A stretch of DNA of 64,000 nucleotides from contig NZ_CABPSL010000002.1 of assembly GCF_902459665.1 (NCBI RefSeq), forward strand, positions 124,001 through 188,000. The letters run 5' to 3'. The notes under the pieces were generated by a model. The model saw nothing but the letters and a program-made list of their open reading frames with translations. It did not search any database and had not been told where the DNA came from. This DNA comes from Pandoraea cepalis. Lineage in GTDB: Bacteria; Pseudomonadota; Gammaproteobacteria; Burkholderiales; Burkholderiaceae. Positions 19,464 through 27,999 of this stretch are shown here, one piece after another; positions within the stretch are counted from its first letter, which is position 1, and every line of letters starts with the position of its first letter. The translations under genes and the position numbers were made by a program.

Positions 19464-19510
19464 GCCGGGTATCGAAGTTCTCTGCCAAGGGAATCTCGAC
19501 CCGGCTTTTT
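19464..19510 (+). terminator. Terminator-like hairpin between dnaK and dnaJ
   Basis: Outer stem GCCGGGT (19464-19470) / ACCCGGC (19499-19505), directly followed by five T. The interior also pairs (CGA/TCG, then TTCTCT/AGGGAA with one G-U pair around a GCCA loop), giving one long stem. This is a plausible partial terminator that would lower dnaJ relative to dnaK. Confidence 0.65.
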
Positions 19511-19546
19511 GCCTGATGGCGACATGCGCCAACATTGGAAAGACTT

Positions 19547-20698
19547 ATGGCCAAACGTGATTACTACGAAGTGCTTGGCGTTGCCAAGAACGCCGCCGAC
19601 GACGAAATCAAGAAGGCGTATCGCAAGCTGGCGATGAAGTACCATCCGGACCGCAATCCGGACAGCAAGGACGCCGAAGAGAAGTTCAAGGAAGTCAAAG
19701 AGGCTTACGAGATGCTCTCCGAGCCGGAGAAGCGTGCCGCGTACGACCAGTATGGTCATGCGGGCGTCGACCCGAACATGGGCGGCTTCGGCGGGGCGGG
19801 CGGTCAGGGCTTCGGCGGCTTCGCGGACGCGTTCGGCGATATCTTCGGCGACATCTTCGGTCAGGGCGGCCCTGGCGGTGCGGGTGCCCGTGGCGGCCGG
19901 GGCGGTCCGCAGGTGTACCGCGGCGCAGATCTGCGCTACAACATGGAAATCACGCTCGAGCAGGCCGCGAACGGTTTCGACACGCAGATTCGCGTGCCGA
20001 GCTGGGACGAATGCGAGATTTGCCACGGCAACGGCGCGAAGCCGGGCACGAAGCCCGAGACCTGCCCGACCTGTAATGGATCGGGCGCGGTGCGCATGTC
20101 GCAGGGCTTCTTCAGCATTCAGCAGACCTGCCCGAAGTGCCACGGTACGGGCTCGTACCTGCCCGACCCCTGCACGAACTGCCACGGCTCGGGCAAGATC
20201 AAGAAGACCAAGACGCTGGAGATCAAGATCCCGGCGGGTATCGAAGACGGCATGCGCATCCGTTCGGGCGGCAACGGCGAACCGGGTGTGAATGGCGGTC
20301 CTGCGGGCGACCTGTATGTGGAAATCCACATCAAGGCGCACAACGTGTTCGAGCGCGACGGCGACGATCTGCATTGCCAGATGCCGATTTCGTTTGCGAC
20401 GGCGGCCCTCGGCGGCGACATCGACGCCCCGACGCTGCACGGCAAGGCGACGTTCGAAGTGCCGGAAGGCACGCAGACGGGCAAGACGTTCCGCCTGCGC
20501 GGCAAGGGCATCAAGGGCCTGCGCGCGAGCTATCCGGGCGATCTGTACGTGCATGTGCAGGTGGAAACGCCGGTCAAGCTCGACGACAAGCAGAAGCAAA
20601 TGCTGCGTGACTTCGATACCGCACTCAAGGCCGGCGGCGCCCGTCACAGCCCACAGACGAAGGGTTGGTTCGACCGTGTGAAGCAGTTCTTCGAGTAA
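19547..20698 (+). CDS. dnaJ: Co-chaperone DnaJ (Hsp40)
   Basis: DnaJ delivers substrates to DnaK and stimulates its ATPase. The protein has 383 residues. The J-domain (1-70) carries the HPD triad at 33-35. A Gly/Phe-rich region follows ([12 protein letters not shown]), then four zinc-binding CXXCXGXG repeats ([32 protein letters not shown]) and a C-terminal substrate domain. I start at the ATG at 19547 (GGAAAG ribosome-binding site), not the upstream in-frame start. pabB begins four bases after its stop, so read-through into pabB is likely. Confidence 0.98.
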   Translation: MAKRDYYEVLGVAKNAADDEIKKAYRKLAMKYHPDRNPDSKDAEEKFKEVKEAYEMLSEPEKRAAYDQYGHAGVDPNMGGFGGAGGQGFGGFADAFGDIFGDIFGQGGPGGAGARGGRGGPQVYRGADLRYNMEITLEQAANGFDTQIRVPSWDECEICHGNGAKPGTKPETCPTCNGSGAVRMSQGFFSIQQTCPKCHGTGSYLPDPCTNCHGSGKIKKTKTLEIKIPAGIEDGMRIRSGGNGEPGVNGGPAGDLYVEIHIKAHNVFERDGDDLHCQMPISFATAALGGDIDAPTLHGKATFEVPEGTQTGKTFRLRGKGIKGLRASYPGDLYVHVQVETPVKLDDKQKQMLRDFDTALKAGGARHSPQTKGWFDRVKQFFE

Positions 20699-20702
20699 TT
20701 CC

Positions 20703-22724
20703 ATGTCATGTGAAGCCCCCTTGGCCGCGTTCGCGCTGTTGGACGACAGCGCGGATCCGGCCGGCGGGGCGCGTCTGTATACCGGGCTCGTGCGCGAGGT
20801 GACTTGCGACGAGCCCGATGTGCTTTCGGACGCGCTTCGCGAAGTGGAAGACGCCACGCGTCACGGCCTGCATGCCGTGTTGCTGGCCGACTACGAATTC
20901 GGTGTGCGTCTCGCGGGCGTACAGACGGTGGCGGCGCGGCGAGCACGGGGACGATTGCGCGCCCTGCTGTTTCGCGAGTTGCAGCGGCTCGACGCGACGC
21001 AAACGCAGGCGTGGCTGTCGCAACGCGAAGCGGCCGATGCCTGTGACGGCAGCTTGGCCCCCGTCATTTCCGGTAACGGCGACGGCGTTACGCCGCCCGG
21101 CGTGGCCGGGGTCGCGGCGCTGCAAAGCGACGTGAGCGATGCAGCCTTCGACGACGCCATCGCCCGCATCCACGACTGGCTCTCGCAAGGCGAGTGCTAT
21201 CAGATCAACTACACGTACCGTTTGAATTTCGACGCGTTCGGCTCGCCCGTCGCGCTGTATCGCCGGCTGCGTGCGCGTCAGCCGGTACCGTACGGTGCGC
21301 TCGTCATGTTGCCGGGCGCGTCGGGCGTGGCCGGCCGGGCGATTCTTTCGCTCTCGCCTGAACTGTTCCTGCGTCATTCGCGCGGCCAGATCGAGGCGCG
21401 TCCGATGAAAGGCACGGCGCCGGCCAGCGGCGACGCATCGGAGGACGCCGAGCGCAGCGCCGCGCTCGCGGCCGACGAGAAGAACCGCGCCGAGAACGTG
21501 ATGATCGTCGATCTGTTGCGCAACGACCTCGGACGGCTCGCGATACCCGGCTCAGTCGCGGTGCCGAGGCGCTTCGAGGTGACGCGATTCGCGAGTGTCC
21601 TGCAGATGACCTCGACCGTCACGGCGACGCTGCCGCAAGCGACGACGTTTGCCGACGTGTTGCGCGCGCTGTATCCCTGTGGTTCGATCACGGGTGCGCC
21701 GAAATATCGCGCGATGCAACTGATCGGTGAACTCGAGGCGTCGCCGCGCGGGCTCTACACCGGCGCGATCGGCTGGCTGGATGCACGCGAAGACGACCCG
21801 CACGCGCTCGGCGACTTCTGCCTGTCCGTCGCGATTCGCACGCTGGAACTCGATGCGCCGGACGCCAGCGGGTTGCGGCGCGGACGATTGGGGGTCGGGG
21901 CGGGCATCGTGCTCGACAGCCGGGCGCACGAGGAGCGCGCAGAGTGCAAGCTCAAGGCGCGTTTCCTGAGTGCGCTCGATCCGGGCTTCGAACTCTTCGA
22001 GACGATGCAGGCGACGCAGGCGTCGGGCGTGGCCCATCTCGCGCGGCACGTGGCGCGCCTGGCGGCGTCCGCGAAGTGGTTCGGCTTCCGGTTCGATGAG
22101 GCGGCCTTGCGTGCACAGATCGATGCGGTTGTCGCCACGCTGGGCGAACACGACGTTCACCGCGTGCGTCTGGCGCTCTCGCATGACGGCACGGTCGCGA
22201 TAACGCACGCCGTGCTGGCACCGCTACCGGGCAAGTCGGTCAAGGTGCTGCTGGCGGCGGCCAACGATCCCGCGAGCACGACGCGCGCGAACGACCTGTT
22301 CCTGCGCCACAAGACCACGGTGCGTGCGCGTTACGATGTGGCGTGGAAGGAGGCGGAAGCGAATGGGGCGTTCGACATGCTGTGCTTCAATGAGCGCGGC
22401 GAGCTGACCGAGGGTGGGCGCAGCAATGTGTTCGTCAAGCGCGACGGTATCTGGATGACGCCGCGGCTGTCATGCGGTGTGTTGCCGGGCGTGATGCGCG
22501 GGGTGATGCTCGACGACGCGAAATGGTCGCCGGTGGAGGCCGTGCTCACGCGAGACGACGTGCTGAGCGCACAGGCAATTGTCGTGTGCAATGCGCTACG
22601 CGGTGCGCTGCCTGCGACGTTGCTGGAGGCTTCACTGACGACGCTATCGACGTCACCGGCGTCGCCACCGTCGATGGCATCAACAGCGCAATCAACAGCG
22701 CCATCGACGACGGCAAGCGACTGA
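20703..22724 (+). CDS. pabB: Fused aminodeoxychorismate synthase component I / 4-amino-4-deoxychorismate lyase
   Basis: Makes p-aminobenzoate for folate. The 673-residue chain joins two enzymes. Residues about 1-430 are the chorismate-binding PabB part (GECYQINYTYRLNFDAFG, RPMKGTAPASGD, NRAENVMIVDLLRNDLGR, PCGSITGAPKYRAMQLI). About 430-640 is a PLP-dependent class IV aminotransferase-fold part like PabC (FELFETMQA, FLRHKTTVRARYD, CFNERGELTEGGRSNVFV). This fusion is known in many proteobacteria. A Ser/Thr/Pro-rich low-complexity tail of about 30 residues is added at the end. It sits four bases after dnaJ and is convergent with the ABC importer genes. Confidence 0.93.
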   Translation: MSCEAPLAAFALLDDSADPAGGARLYTGLVREVTCDEPDVLSDALREVEDATRHGLHAVLLADYEFGVRLAGVQTVAARRARGRLRALLFRELQRLDATQTQAWLSQREAADACDGSLAPVISGNGDGVTPPGVAGVAALQSDVSDAAFDDAIARIHDWLSQGECYQINYTYRLNFDAFGSPVALYRRLRARQPVPYGALVMLPGASGVAGRAILSLSPELFLRHSRGQIEARPMKGTAPASGDASEDAERSAALAADEKNRAENVMIVDLLRNDLGRLAIPGSVAVPRRFEVTRFASVLQMTSTVTATLPQATTFADVLRALYPCGSITGAPKYRAMQLIGELEASPRGLYTGAIGWLDAREDDPHALGDFCLSVAIRTLELDAPDASGLRRGRLGVGAGIVLDSRAHEERAECKLKARFLSALDPGFELFETMQATQASGVAHLARHVARLAASAKWFGFRFDEAALRAQIDAVVATLGEHDVHRVRLALSHDGTVAITHAVLAPLPGKSVKVLLAAANDPASTTRANDLFLRHKTTVRARYDVAWKEAEANGAFDMLCFNERGELTEGGRSNVFVKRDGIWMTPRLSCGVLPGVMRGVMLDDAKWSPVEAVLTRDDVLSAQAIVVCNALRGALPATLLEASLTTLSTSPASPPSMASTAQSTAPSTTASD

Positions 22725-22726
22725 GG

Positions 22727-22756
22727 CACAGCGGCGCCAACACGCGCCGCCGTGCG
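22727..22756. terminator. Hairpin between convergent pabB and ABC importer
   Basis: Stem GCGGCGC / GCGCCGC around CAACAC, extended outward by GCAC/GTGC after one mismatch. It fills the 40-bp gap between the two stops. No T-run, so a moderate call. Confidence 0.4.
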
Positions 22757-22764
22757 TCATGCCA

Positions 22765-23793
22765 TTAACTGCCCTGACGCGCTGCCATCTGCGGCACGAA
22801 CAGTTCGCTCCACTTCGCGGGACGCGTCTTGATCGTGCCCGCGCGGCTCATGAACTCGACATACTGCATCAGACCATTGGGCGTGGTGGTGAATTTCATG
22901 CCCGGATCGGCCAGAATCTGCTCGATGTCGGCTTGCGGCACGTTCATCTTCGACACGCGCAGGTAAGTTTGCGCTGCGCCGACGTGATCCTTGGCGATGT
23001 ACGCGGCCGCTTCGTCCTGGGCGTCCAGGATCGCCTGCACCAGCTTGGGATTCTGCACGGTGAACTGCTTCGGCGCGAAGACCACGTCGATGGTGATGTT
23101 GCCGAGCACGTCGGTGGAATTCAGGACGCGCTTGATGCGCGGATCCTTCAGTTCCTGGTACGAGAACGGCGGCGAGGTGAAGTGCGCCGTGATTTCCGTC
23201 TTGCCGGAGAGCAGGGCACTGACGGCTTCCGGATGGCTCAGGCTGACCGTCAGCGGATCGAGCTTCGCGTAGTTCTCGATACCGAAGGCCTTGGCCGCCG
23301 CCATTTGCAGCAGCACGGCGGACAGCGACGTCTTGATGCCCGGAATCGCAATCTTGTCCTTCGAGGTGAAGTCCTTGAGCGACTTGACGTTCGGATTGTT
23401 CGTGTTGAGCCAGAGCGGGCCGCTCGAGAGGGCCGACAGGCCGATCACTTCCGAGCGCGGAATGCCGTGCGCCTTCGACCACAGCGTGACGAAGCCCGGC
23501 GCGCCCGTGCCCGCGACGTCGAGATTGCCGGCGAGCATGGCGTCGTTGATGACGTTGCCGCCGTCGAGCACGGTCCACGTCGTCTTCACGTCGCCCAGGC
23601 CCAATGCCTTCGCGTGCTTCTCGACGAGATGCTGGTCGCGCATGACCATCAGCGGCAGATAGAGAATGCCGTAGCCGTGCGACAAACGCACAGTGCTCGC
23701 TTCGGCGTGCGCGACGTTGCCGAGCGTGGACAGGGCGGTCGTGGCAGCGAGCGTCAGCACGCTTGCCCAGCGGGTGAAATGGCGTCGGTTCAT
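22765..23793 (-). CDS. NitT/TauT-type ABC importer, substrate-binding protein
   Basis: Periplasmic binding protein of the SsuA/TauA/NrtA-like superfamily, 342 residues. The signal peptide (first about 30 residues, ending NVAHAEAS) begins MNRRHFTRWAS, which could be Tat-type but lacks the full motif. The mature part has the family pattern LSHGYGILYLPLMVMRDQHL and MLAGNLDVAGTGAPGFVTLW. It is the last gene of a three-gene reverse-strand operon (ATPase, permease, binding protein). The ligand cannot be told from sequence; the superfamily takes sulfonates, nitrate, thiamine precursors and aromatic acids. Confidence 0.87.
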   Translation of the reverse strand: MNRRHFTRWASVLTLAATTALSTLGNVAHAEASTVRLSHGYGILYLPLMVMRDQHLVEKHAKALGLGDVKTTWTVLDGGNVINDAMLAGNLDVAGTGAPGFVTLWSKAHGIPRSEVIGLSALSSGPLWLNTNNPNVKSLKDFTSKDKIAIPGIKTSLSAVLLQMAAAKAFGIENYAKLDPLTVSLSHPEAVSALLSGKTEITAHFTSPPFSYQELKDPRIKRVLNSTDVLGNITIDVVFAPKQFTVQNPKLVQAILDAQDEAAAYIAKDHVGAAQTYLRVSKMNVPQADIEQILADPGMKFTTTPNGLMQYVEFMSRAGTIKTRPAKWSELFVPQMAARQGS

Positions 23794-23883
23794 GGTGTTG
23801 TTGTCTCCGGATAGTTGGAATTATTCATACCCCCGAAGGGGCGTCAATCAGACACTGCCGCAAAAAATCGTGCGAATCGTGAG

Positions 23884-24804
23884 TCAGTGCTGCATGCCCC
23901 AGCGGTGCAGCGTGCGCTTTTCGATGCGGGCGAACAGCAGGTTCTCGACCGCGAGACCGATCAGGATCACGAAGAACAGGCCGGCGAACACATTGGCCGT
24001 CTCCAGCGAATTGCGGTTCTCGAAGATGTACCAGCCCAGACCGCCCGAGCCGGACGACACGCCGAACACCAATTCCGCCGCGATCAGGGTGCGCCACGCA
24101 AACGCCCAGCCCACTTTCAGCCCGGTGAGAATGCTCGGGAACGCGGCCGGGATGAGCACATGCCGAACCAGCGCGAAACGCTTGAGCCCGTAGTTCTGCC
24201 CGACCATACGCAGCGTTTTCGATACACCGCGAAAGCCGCTGTGCGTGTTGAGCGCCACGGCCCACAGCACCGAGTGCACGAGCACGAAGATCACGCTGCC
24301 GTTGCCCAGGCCGAACCAGATCAGCGCGAGCGGCAGCAGTGCGATGGCCGGTAACGGGTTGAACATGGCCGTGAGCGTTTCGAGCAGGTCGTTGCCGATC
24401 TTCGAGCTGATGGCGACGGTGGTCAGCACGCCCGCGAGCCCGATGCCGATGCTGTAGCCGATGAGCAGCGTCTTGAGCGAGACGGCGGCGCGCAGCAGCA
24501 GCACGCCGCTCGTCAATCCGCCGGCGAAGGCGCTGACCGTGTCGGTGAAACTCGGGAAGAGCAGCGCGTTGTCGAGCCAGCGGCCGTAGATTTCCCAGAT
24601 CACGGCGAGCACGCACAGGATGAGCGTCTTGCGCAGCCAGCTCAGCCGATACAGCGTTTCGAAGGTCGACAGCGGACGCTGAATCGACGACAGCTCGGCG
24701 GGCGTCGGTTCCAGCACGAATTCCGGCCGGTAGACGGCTTCGAGGGGCGCTTCAGCGCTCGCTTGGGCGGACGACGGGGTGTGTTGCGAGGTCATGGCGT
24801 TCAT
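23884..24804 (-). CDS. NitT/TauT-type ABC importer, permease
   Basis: Inner-membrane permease (306 residues) of the SsuC/TauC type. A cytoplasmic N-terminal extension of about 55 residues is followed by six predicted membrane segments. The EAA loop that contacts the ATPase is at about 215-245 (RHVLIPAAFPSILTGLKVGW). GAGGLG-like GSGGLGWYIF follows. The ATG at 24804 has a strong ribosome-binding site (GAGGAG) inside the end of the ATPase gene, ten bases away. About 90 bp separate it from the binding-protein gene. Confidence 0.9.
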   Translation of the reverse strand: MNAMTSQHTPSSAQASAEAPLEAVYRPEFVLEPTPAELSSIQRPLSTFETLYRLSWLRKTLILCVLAVIWEIYGRWLDNALLFPSFTDTVSAFAGGLTSGVLLLRAAVSLKTLLIGYSIGIGLAGVLTTVAISSKIGNDLLETLTAMFNPLPAIALLPLALIWFGLGNGSVIFVLVHSVLWAVALNTHSGFRGVSKTLRMVGQNYGLKRFALVRHVLIPAAFPSILTGLKVGWAFAWRTLIAAELVFGVSSGSGGLGWYIFENRNSLETANVFAGLFFVILIGLAVENLLFARIEKRTLHRWGMQH

Positions 24805-24814
24805 GGCCGTCTCC

Positions 24815-25615
24815 TCAGTGGGCTGCGAACAGCAGTTGATCGATGCGCGTCTCGAGCGCGCTCTGGTGCGCCGTACCGAGTTGCTCCGGGGCGATGCTAT
24901 TGAGTTCGGCCTTGACCTGGCCGGGGTGCGGCGAGAGCAGCAAAATGCGCGTGCCGATGCGAATCGCTTCGTCGATGCCGTGCGTGACGAACAGCACCGT
25001 GAAACGCGTGTCGTCCCACAGGCGCAGCAGTTCGTCCTGCATCTTGCGGCGGGTGAGGGCGTCCAGCGCGGCGAACGGCTCGTCCATGAGCAGGACGTCG
25101 GGCTCCATCGCCATGCCGCGCGCGATGGACACGCGCTGTTTCATGCCGCCCGAGAGCGTGTGCGGATAACTGTCGATGAACTTCGCGAGGCCAACCTTTT
25201 CGATGTAGTGGGCGGCACGCTCGGCGGCGTCGCGTCGCTTGAGGCGACCGCTGGCGATCAGCGCGAACTCCACGTTCTGACGCACGGTTTTCCACGGCAG
25301 CAGTTGATCGAATTCCTGGAACACCATCATGCGATCGGGACCCGGTTCGGTGATCGTGCGGCCCTTGAGGCGAATCTCGCCGTGGACCGGCGGCAAATAG
25401 CCGCCAATGGCCTTGAGCAACGTCGATTTGCCGCAGCCCGACGGGCCGAGCAGCACGAACCGGTCGCCCGGATAGACGTTGAAGCTCACTTGCTGCGCGG
25501 CGGTCACCAGGTAATCGTCGGTCTTGTATTGCAGCGTGACGCCATCGATTTCGAGCAATGGCGGCACCGCGGGCGCAGGGGTCCCGGCGGCGCCCGCATG
25601 GGGGGCGTTGTGCAT
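24815..25615 (-). CDS. NitT/TauT-type ABC importer, ATPase
   Basis: ATP-binding subunit, 266 residues. It has Walker A GPSGCGKSTLLKAI, a Q-loop MMVFQEFDQLLPW, the signature LSGGMKQRVSIARGM, Walker B VLLMDEPFAALD and the switch His in LFVTHGIDEA. The open frame extends to 25948, but the ATG at 25615 (RBS CAGGAG) gives the normal N-terminus; the longer reading would cover the divergent control region. First gene of the operon, opposite the two-component system. A 10-bp direct repeat lies upstream. Confidence 0.92.
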   Translation of the reverse strand: MHNAPHAGAAGTPAPAVPPLLEIDGVTLQYKTDDYLVTAAQQVSFNVYPGDRFVLLGPSGCGKSTLLKAIGGYLPPVHGEIRLKGRTITEPGPDRMMVFQEFDQLLPWKTVRQNVEFALIASGRLKRRDAAERAAHYIEKVGLAKFIDSYPHTLSGGMKQRVSIARGMAMEPDVLLMDEPFAALDALTRRKMQDELLRLWDDTRFTVLFVTHGIDEAIRIGTRILLLSPHPGQVKAELNSIAPEQLGTAHQSALETRIDQLLFAAH

Positions 25616-25637
25616 TGCGTGTCTCCTGAGGGATGCT

Positions 25638-25643
25638 TTTATA
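25638..25643 (-). promoter_or_regulatory. -10-like hexamer of the ABC operon
   Basis: TATAAA on the reverse strand, about 23 bases before the ATPase ATG. The expected -35 position falls at the edge of the direct repeat at 25663-25683, as at promoters activated by OmpR-type regulators. Confidence 0.4.
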
Positions 25644-25662
25644 ATCGGTTCCCATGCTAAGC

Positions 25663-25683
25663 AGCGAAGCTGTAGCGAAGCTG
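25663..25683. promoter_or_regulatory. Direct repeat, likely response-regulator site
   Basis: AGCGAAGCTG occurs twice, at 25663-25672 and 25674-25683, an exact 10-base repeat with an 11-bp period. OmpR/PhoB-family regulators bind such head-to-tail repeats with 10-11-bp spacing. It lies between the divergent ABC operon and the response-regulator gene. Confidence 0.55.
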
Positions 25684-25829
25684 ACACGTCGGGCGCACGG
25701 CGCCCGAATTCAGGGGAAACCCCGAGGAAGTCGCCGGCGATTTCCGAGAGAATCCCGAGACCATCACGGACATTCGCCGGGAAGAATACCGGGCGCCCCG
25801 TGATCACCATCGAAGGAGACTCAGGAACC

Positions 25830-26492
25830 ATGCGCATCATGCTGGTGGAAGACACCGCCGATGTCGCCGAAGCGATTGCCACCCAGTTGCGCAGGCTCGG
25901 CCACGCGCTCGATTGCGAGACCGACGGCGCGGCCGCCGCGGCACGCATCGGCGACGATTACGACCTGTTGATCCTCGACGTCATGCTGCCGCACATCGAT
26001 GGCTTCGAGTTGCTGCGACGCGTGCGCGAGCGTGGCCTGTCCACACGCGTGCTCATGCTCACCGCGTGCGCGGAGATCGAGGAACGGGTGCGTGCGCTCG
26101 ATCTCGGGGCCGACGACTACCTCACCAAGCCGTTCGATTTTCGCGAGCTGGAAGCGCGCGTGCGAGCGCTCATGCGGCGCACCGGGCAGGACGCCACGAA
26201 TCGGCTGACATGCGCCAACCTCACGTTGGACCGCAAGAGTCGCGGCGTCGAGGTCGATGGCCTGCCGATCGAACTGACGCGTCGCGAAGTGACACTGCTC
26301 GAAATTCTCGCGGCGCGCCCGGGACGCATCTTCGGCAAAGACGAACTCATGGATCGCCTGTATGGCGACGAGCCGGCGCCGAATGCGAACGCCATCGAGC
26401 AATATGTGGCGCGTCTGCGCAAGAAGCTGGCCGCCGCGCAATTCCAGATTCGCACGTTGCGCGGACTGGGTTATCAACTCGTGCTGTCATGA
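25830..26492 (+). CDS. OmpR-family response regulator, TctD-like
   Basis: Two-component response regulator of 220 residues. The receiver domain has the acidic pair ED at 7-8, phospho-acceptor Asp50 (LLILDVMLPH) and the switch Lys in YLTKPF. The C-terminal winged helix (about 125-218) has IELTRREVTLLEILAARPGR and RTLRGLGYQL. I use the ATG at 25830 (CAGGAACC upstream); the frame is open much further upstream. Its stop overlaps the kinase ATG by four bases. TctD-like is my reading of overall similarity; TctD classically controls tricarboxylate uptake. Confidence 0.92.
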   Translation: MRIMLVEDTADVAEAIATQLRRLGHALDCETDGAAAAARIGDDYDLLILDVMLPHIDGFELLRRVRERGLSTRVLMLTACAEIEERVRALDLGADDYLTKPFDFRELEARVRALMRRTGQDATNRLTCANLTLDRKSRGVEVDGLPIELTRREVTLLEILAARPGRIFGKDELMDRLYGDEPAPNANAIEQYVARLRKKLAAAQFQIRTLRGLGYQLVLS

Positions 26493-27856
26493 TCGTTCCC
26501 GGCCGTTCCCTGTATCTGCGGCTGGTCGTTCGCATGGGCGCCGTGCTGGCGTTCGCCGTGGCGGCGGTGCTGCTCGGCATCTGGTTCTCGACGCGCGCGG
26601 CCGTCGACCGCGCGTACGACCGCTGGCTGCTCGGCAGCGCGCTGCAGGTCGCGGAAAACACGTGGTATCAGAATGGCGAGGTCAACGTCGACGTACCGCT
26701 CGCCGCCTTTTCCGCCCTCGCGCCGGGCGATCAGATCTTCTACAACGTACTCGATCCGAACGGCCGCTCGGTCGCGGGCGATTCGGAGTTCCGTCCCGAT
26801 ATTCCGTGGGACAAGCTGGCCGGCGGGCCGGTCGTGGTCGACGGCACGTACCAGGAGATGCCCATCCGCATCGCCATCGTCGGTCGCCGCATGCCGGTGA
26901 GCGCGCCGCATCCGTGGGCCGTGGTGGCACTGGCCCACACGCAGAACGCACGCGTGCGGTTCACGCGTGGATTGGCGGACAACACTTTGCTCATCACCAT
27001 CGCCACCGGCGTGCTGACAATGCTCGCGGCGTTGTGGACGCTGCGTCAGGCGCTCGCGCCGCTCAAGCAGATCGAAGCGGCGATCCGGGCGCGCGATTCG
27101 AACGACCTCGTGCCGTTGGCGGTGACGGCGCCGGCCGAGACGCTGGCGCTCGTCGGTGCAATCAATGACTTCATGCAGCGGCTGGCCACCTCGCGCGCGC
27201 TGATGCGTCGTGTCATCGGCGACGCCGCGCATCAATTGCGCACGCCGGTGACGGCGCTCACCGCGCAGGCGGAAATGCTCACGCAGACGCAGGACGAGGC
27301 GGCGCGTCAGGCACATATCGCGCGCATCCAGAAGCAGGCGCGTGGGCTGGGCGGACTCATTCACCAGTTGATCAATCACGCGATGGTGCAGCATCGCGCC
27401 GACAGCGTGGCGCCCACGCCGGTCGATCTGAAGGCGTTGTTGCCGGTGGCGATGCGCGAGACGCTGTCGTATGCAACACGCGATATCGATGTGGCCTTTC
27501 ACGCACCGCCGACGCCCTGCATGATCGTCGGCGATGCCCTGAGCCTGCGCGAAGCGATCAAGAACGTGCTGGTCAACGCGCTGGCATATGGCGCACCGCA
27601 TCGGCTTCACGTCGATGTGACGCGTGTCGACGATCAATGGCGCGTGCGGTTCTTCGACGATGGGCCGGGCATCCCCGAGTCGGAGTGGCAGCGGGTGCGC
27701 ACGCCGTTCTCATCGCGTGCCGACGGACGCGAAGGGGCGAGCCTGGGGTTGGCGATGGTGGCCGAGGTGATGCTTGCACACGGCGGGACGATGACGTTCG
27801 AGGGGGGCCGCGACGCGGGGTTCGCCGTCGTGTTGACGCTGCCGATGGCCGGATGA
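26489..27856 (+). CDS. Sensor histidine kinase, TctE-like
   Basis: Membrane sensor kinase of 455 residues. It has TM1 at about 16-33, a periplasmic sensor region of the 2CSK_N type (about 35-160), and TM2 at about 165-185. The phospho-acceptor His248 is in AAHQLRTPVTAL. The ATPase domain has an N-box (REAIKNVLVNALAYG), G1 (FFDDGPGIP) and G2 (GASLGLAMVAEV). Its ATG overlaps the regulator stop (ATGA). The kinase/regulator pair is divergent from the NitT/TauT-type importer and probably controls it. Confidence 0.92.
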   Translation: MIVPGRSLYLRLVVRMGAVLAFAVAAVLLGIWFSTRAAVDRAYDRWLLGSALQVAENTWYQNGEVNVDVPLAAFSALAPGDQIFYNVLDPNGRSVAGDSEFRPDIPWDKLAGGPVVVDGTYQEMPIRIAIVGRRMPVSAPHPWAVVALAHTQNARVRFTRGLADNTLLITIATGVLTMLAALWTLRQALAPLKQIEAAIRARDSNDLVPLAVTAPAETLALVGAINDFMQRLATSRALMRRVIGDAAHQLRTPVTALTAQAEMLTQTQDEAARQAHIARIQKQARGLGGLIHQLINHAMVQHRADSVAPTPVDLKALLPVAMRETLSYATRDIDVAFHAPPTPCMIVGDALSLREAIKNVLVNALAYGAPHRLHVDVTRVDDQWRVRFFDDGPGIPESEWQRVRTPFSSRADGREGASLGLAMVAEVMLAHGGTMTFEGGRDAGFAVVLTLPMAG

Positions 27857-27999
27857 GCGCGGAACGAATGCGCAAGGGGGCGCAAGGGGTGCGGCAGGAT
27901 CGCGGGAGGTTCGAGCTCGCGTGGCGCATCAGCGTGGACCGAGGCAGCGGCGCGTTCGCGAACCGCTGTCTCGTCAGCGCGTGGGCGGCGTCCGCTCGC

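Noticed and set aside
17479-19554. A 691-codon frame opposite dnaK, and a 484-codon frame opposite dnaJ (19403-20857)
   Set aside because: Known artefact opposite hsp70 and other strongly biased genes. No start signal, no domain, and the sense genes are beyond doubt.
22640-22725. Repetitive DNA at the end of pabB as a mobile or CRISPR-like repeat
   Set aside because: It is low-complexity Ser/Thr/Pro coding sequence without regular unit length or spacers.
27857-27999. Possible small gene between the histidine kinase and panB
   Set aside because: Frames there are short extensions or shadows with no ribosome-binding site. Only small inverted repeats around TTCGCGAA are seen.
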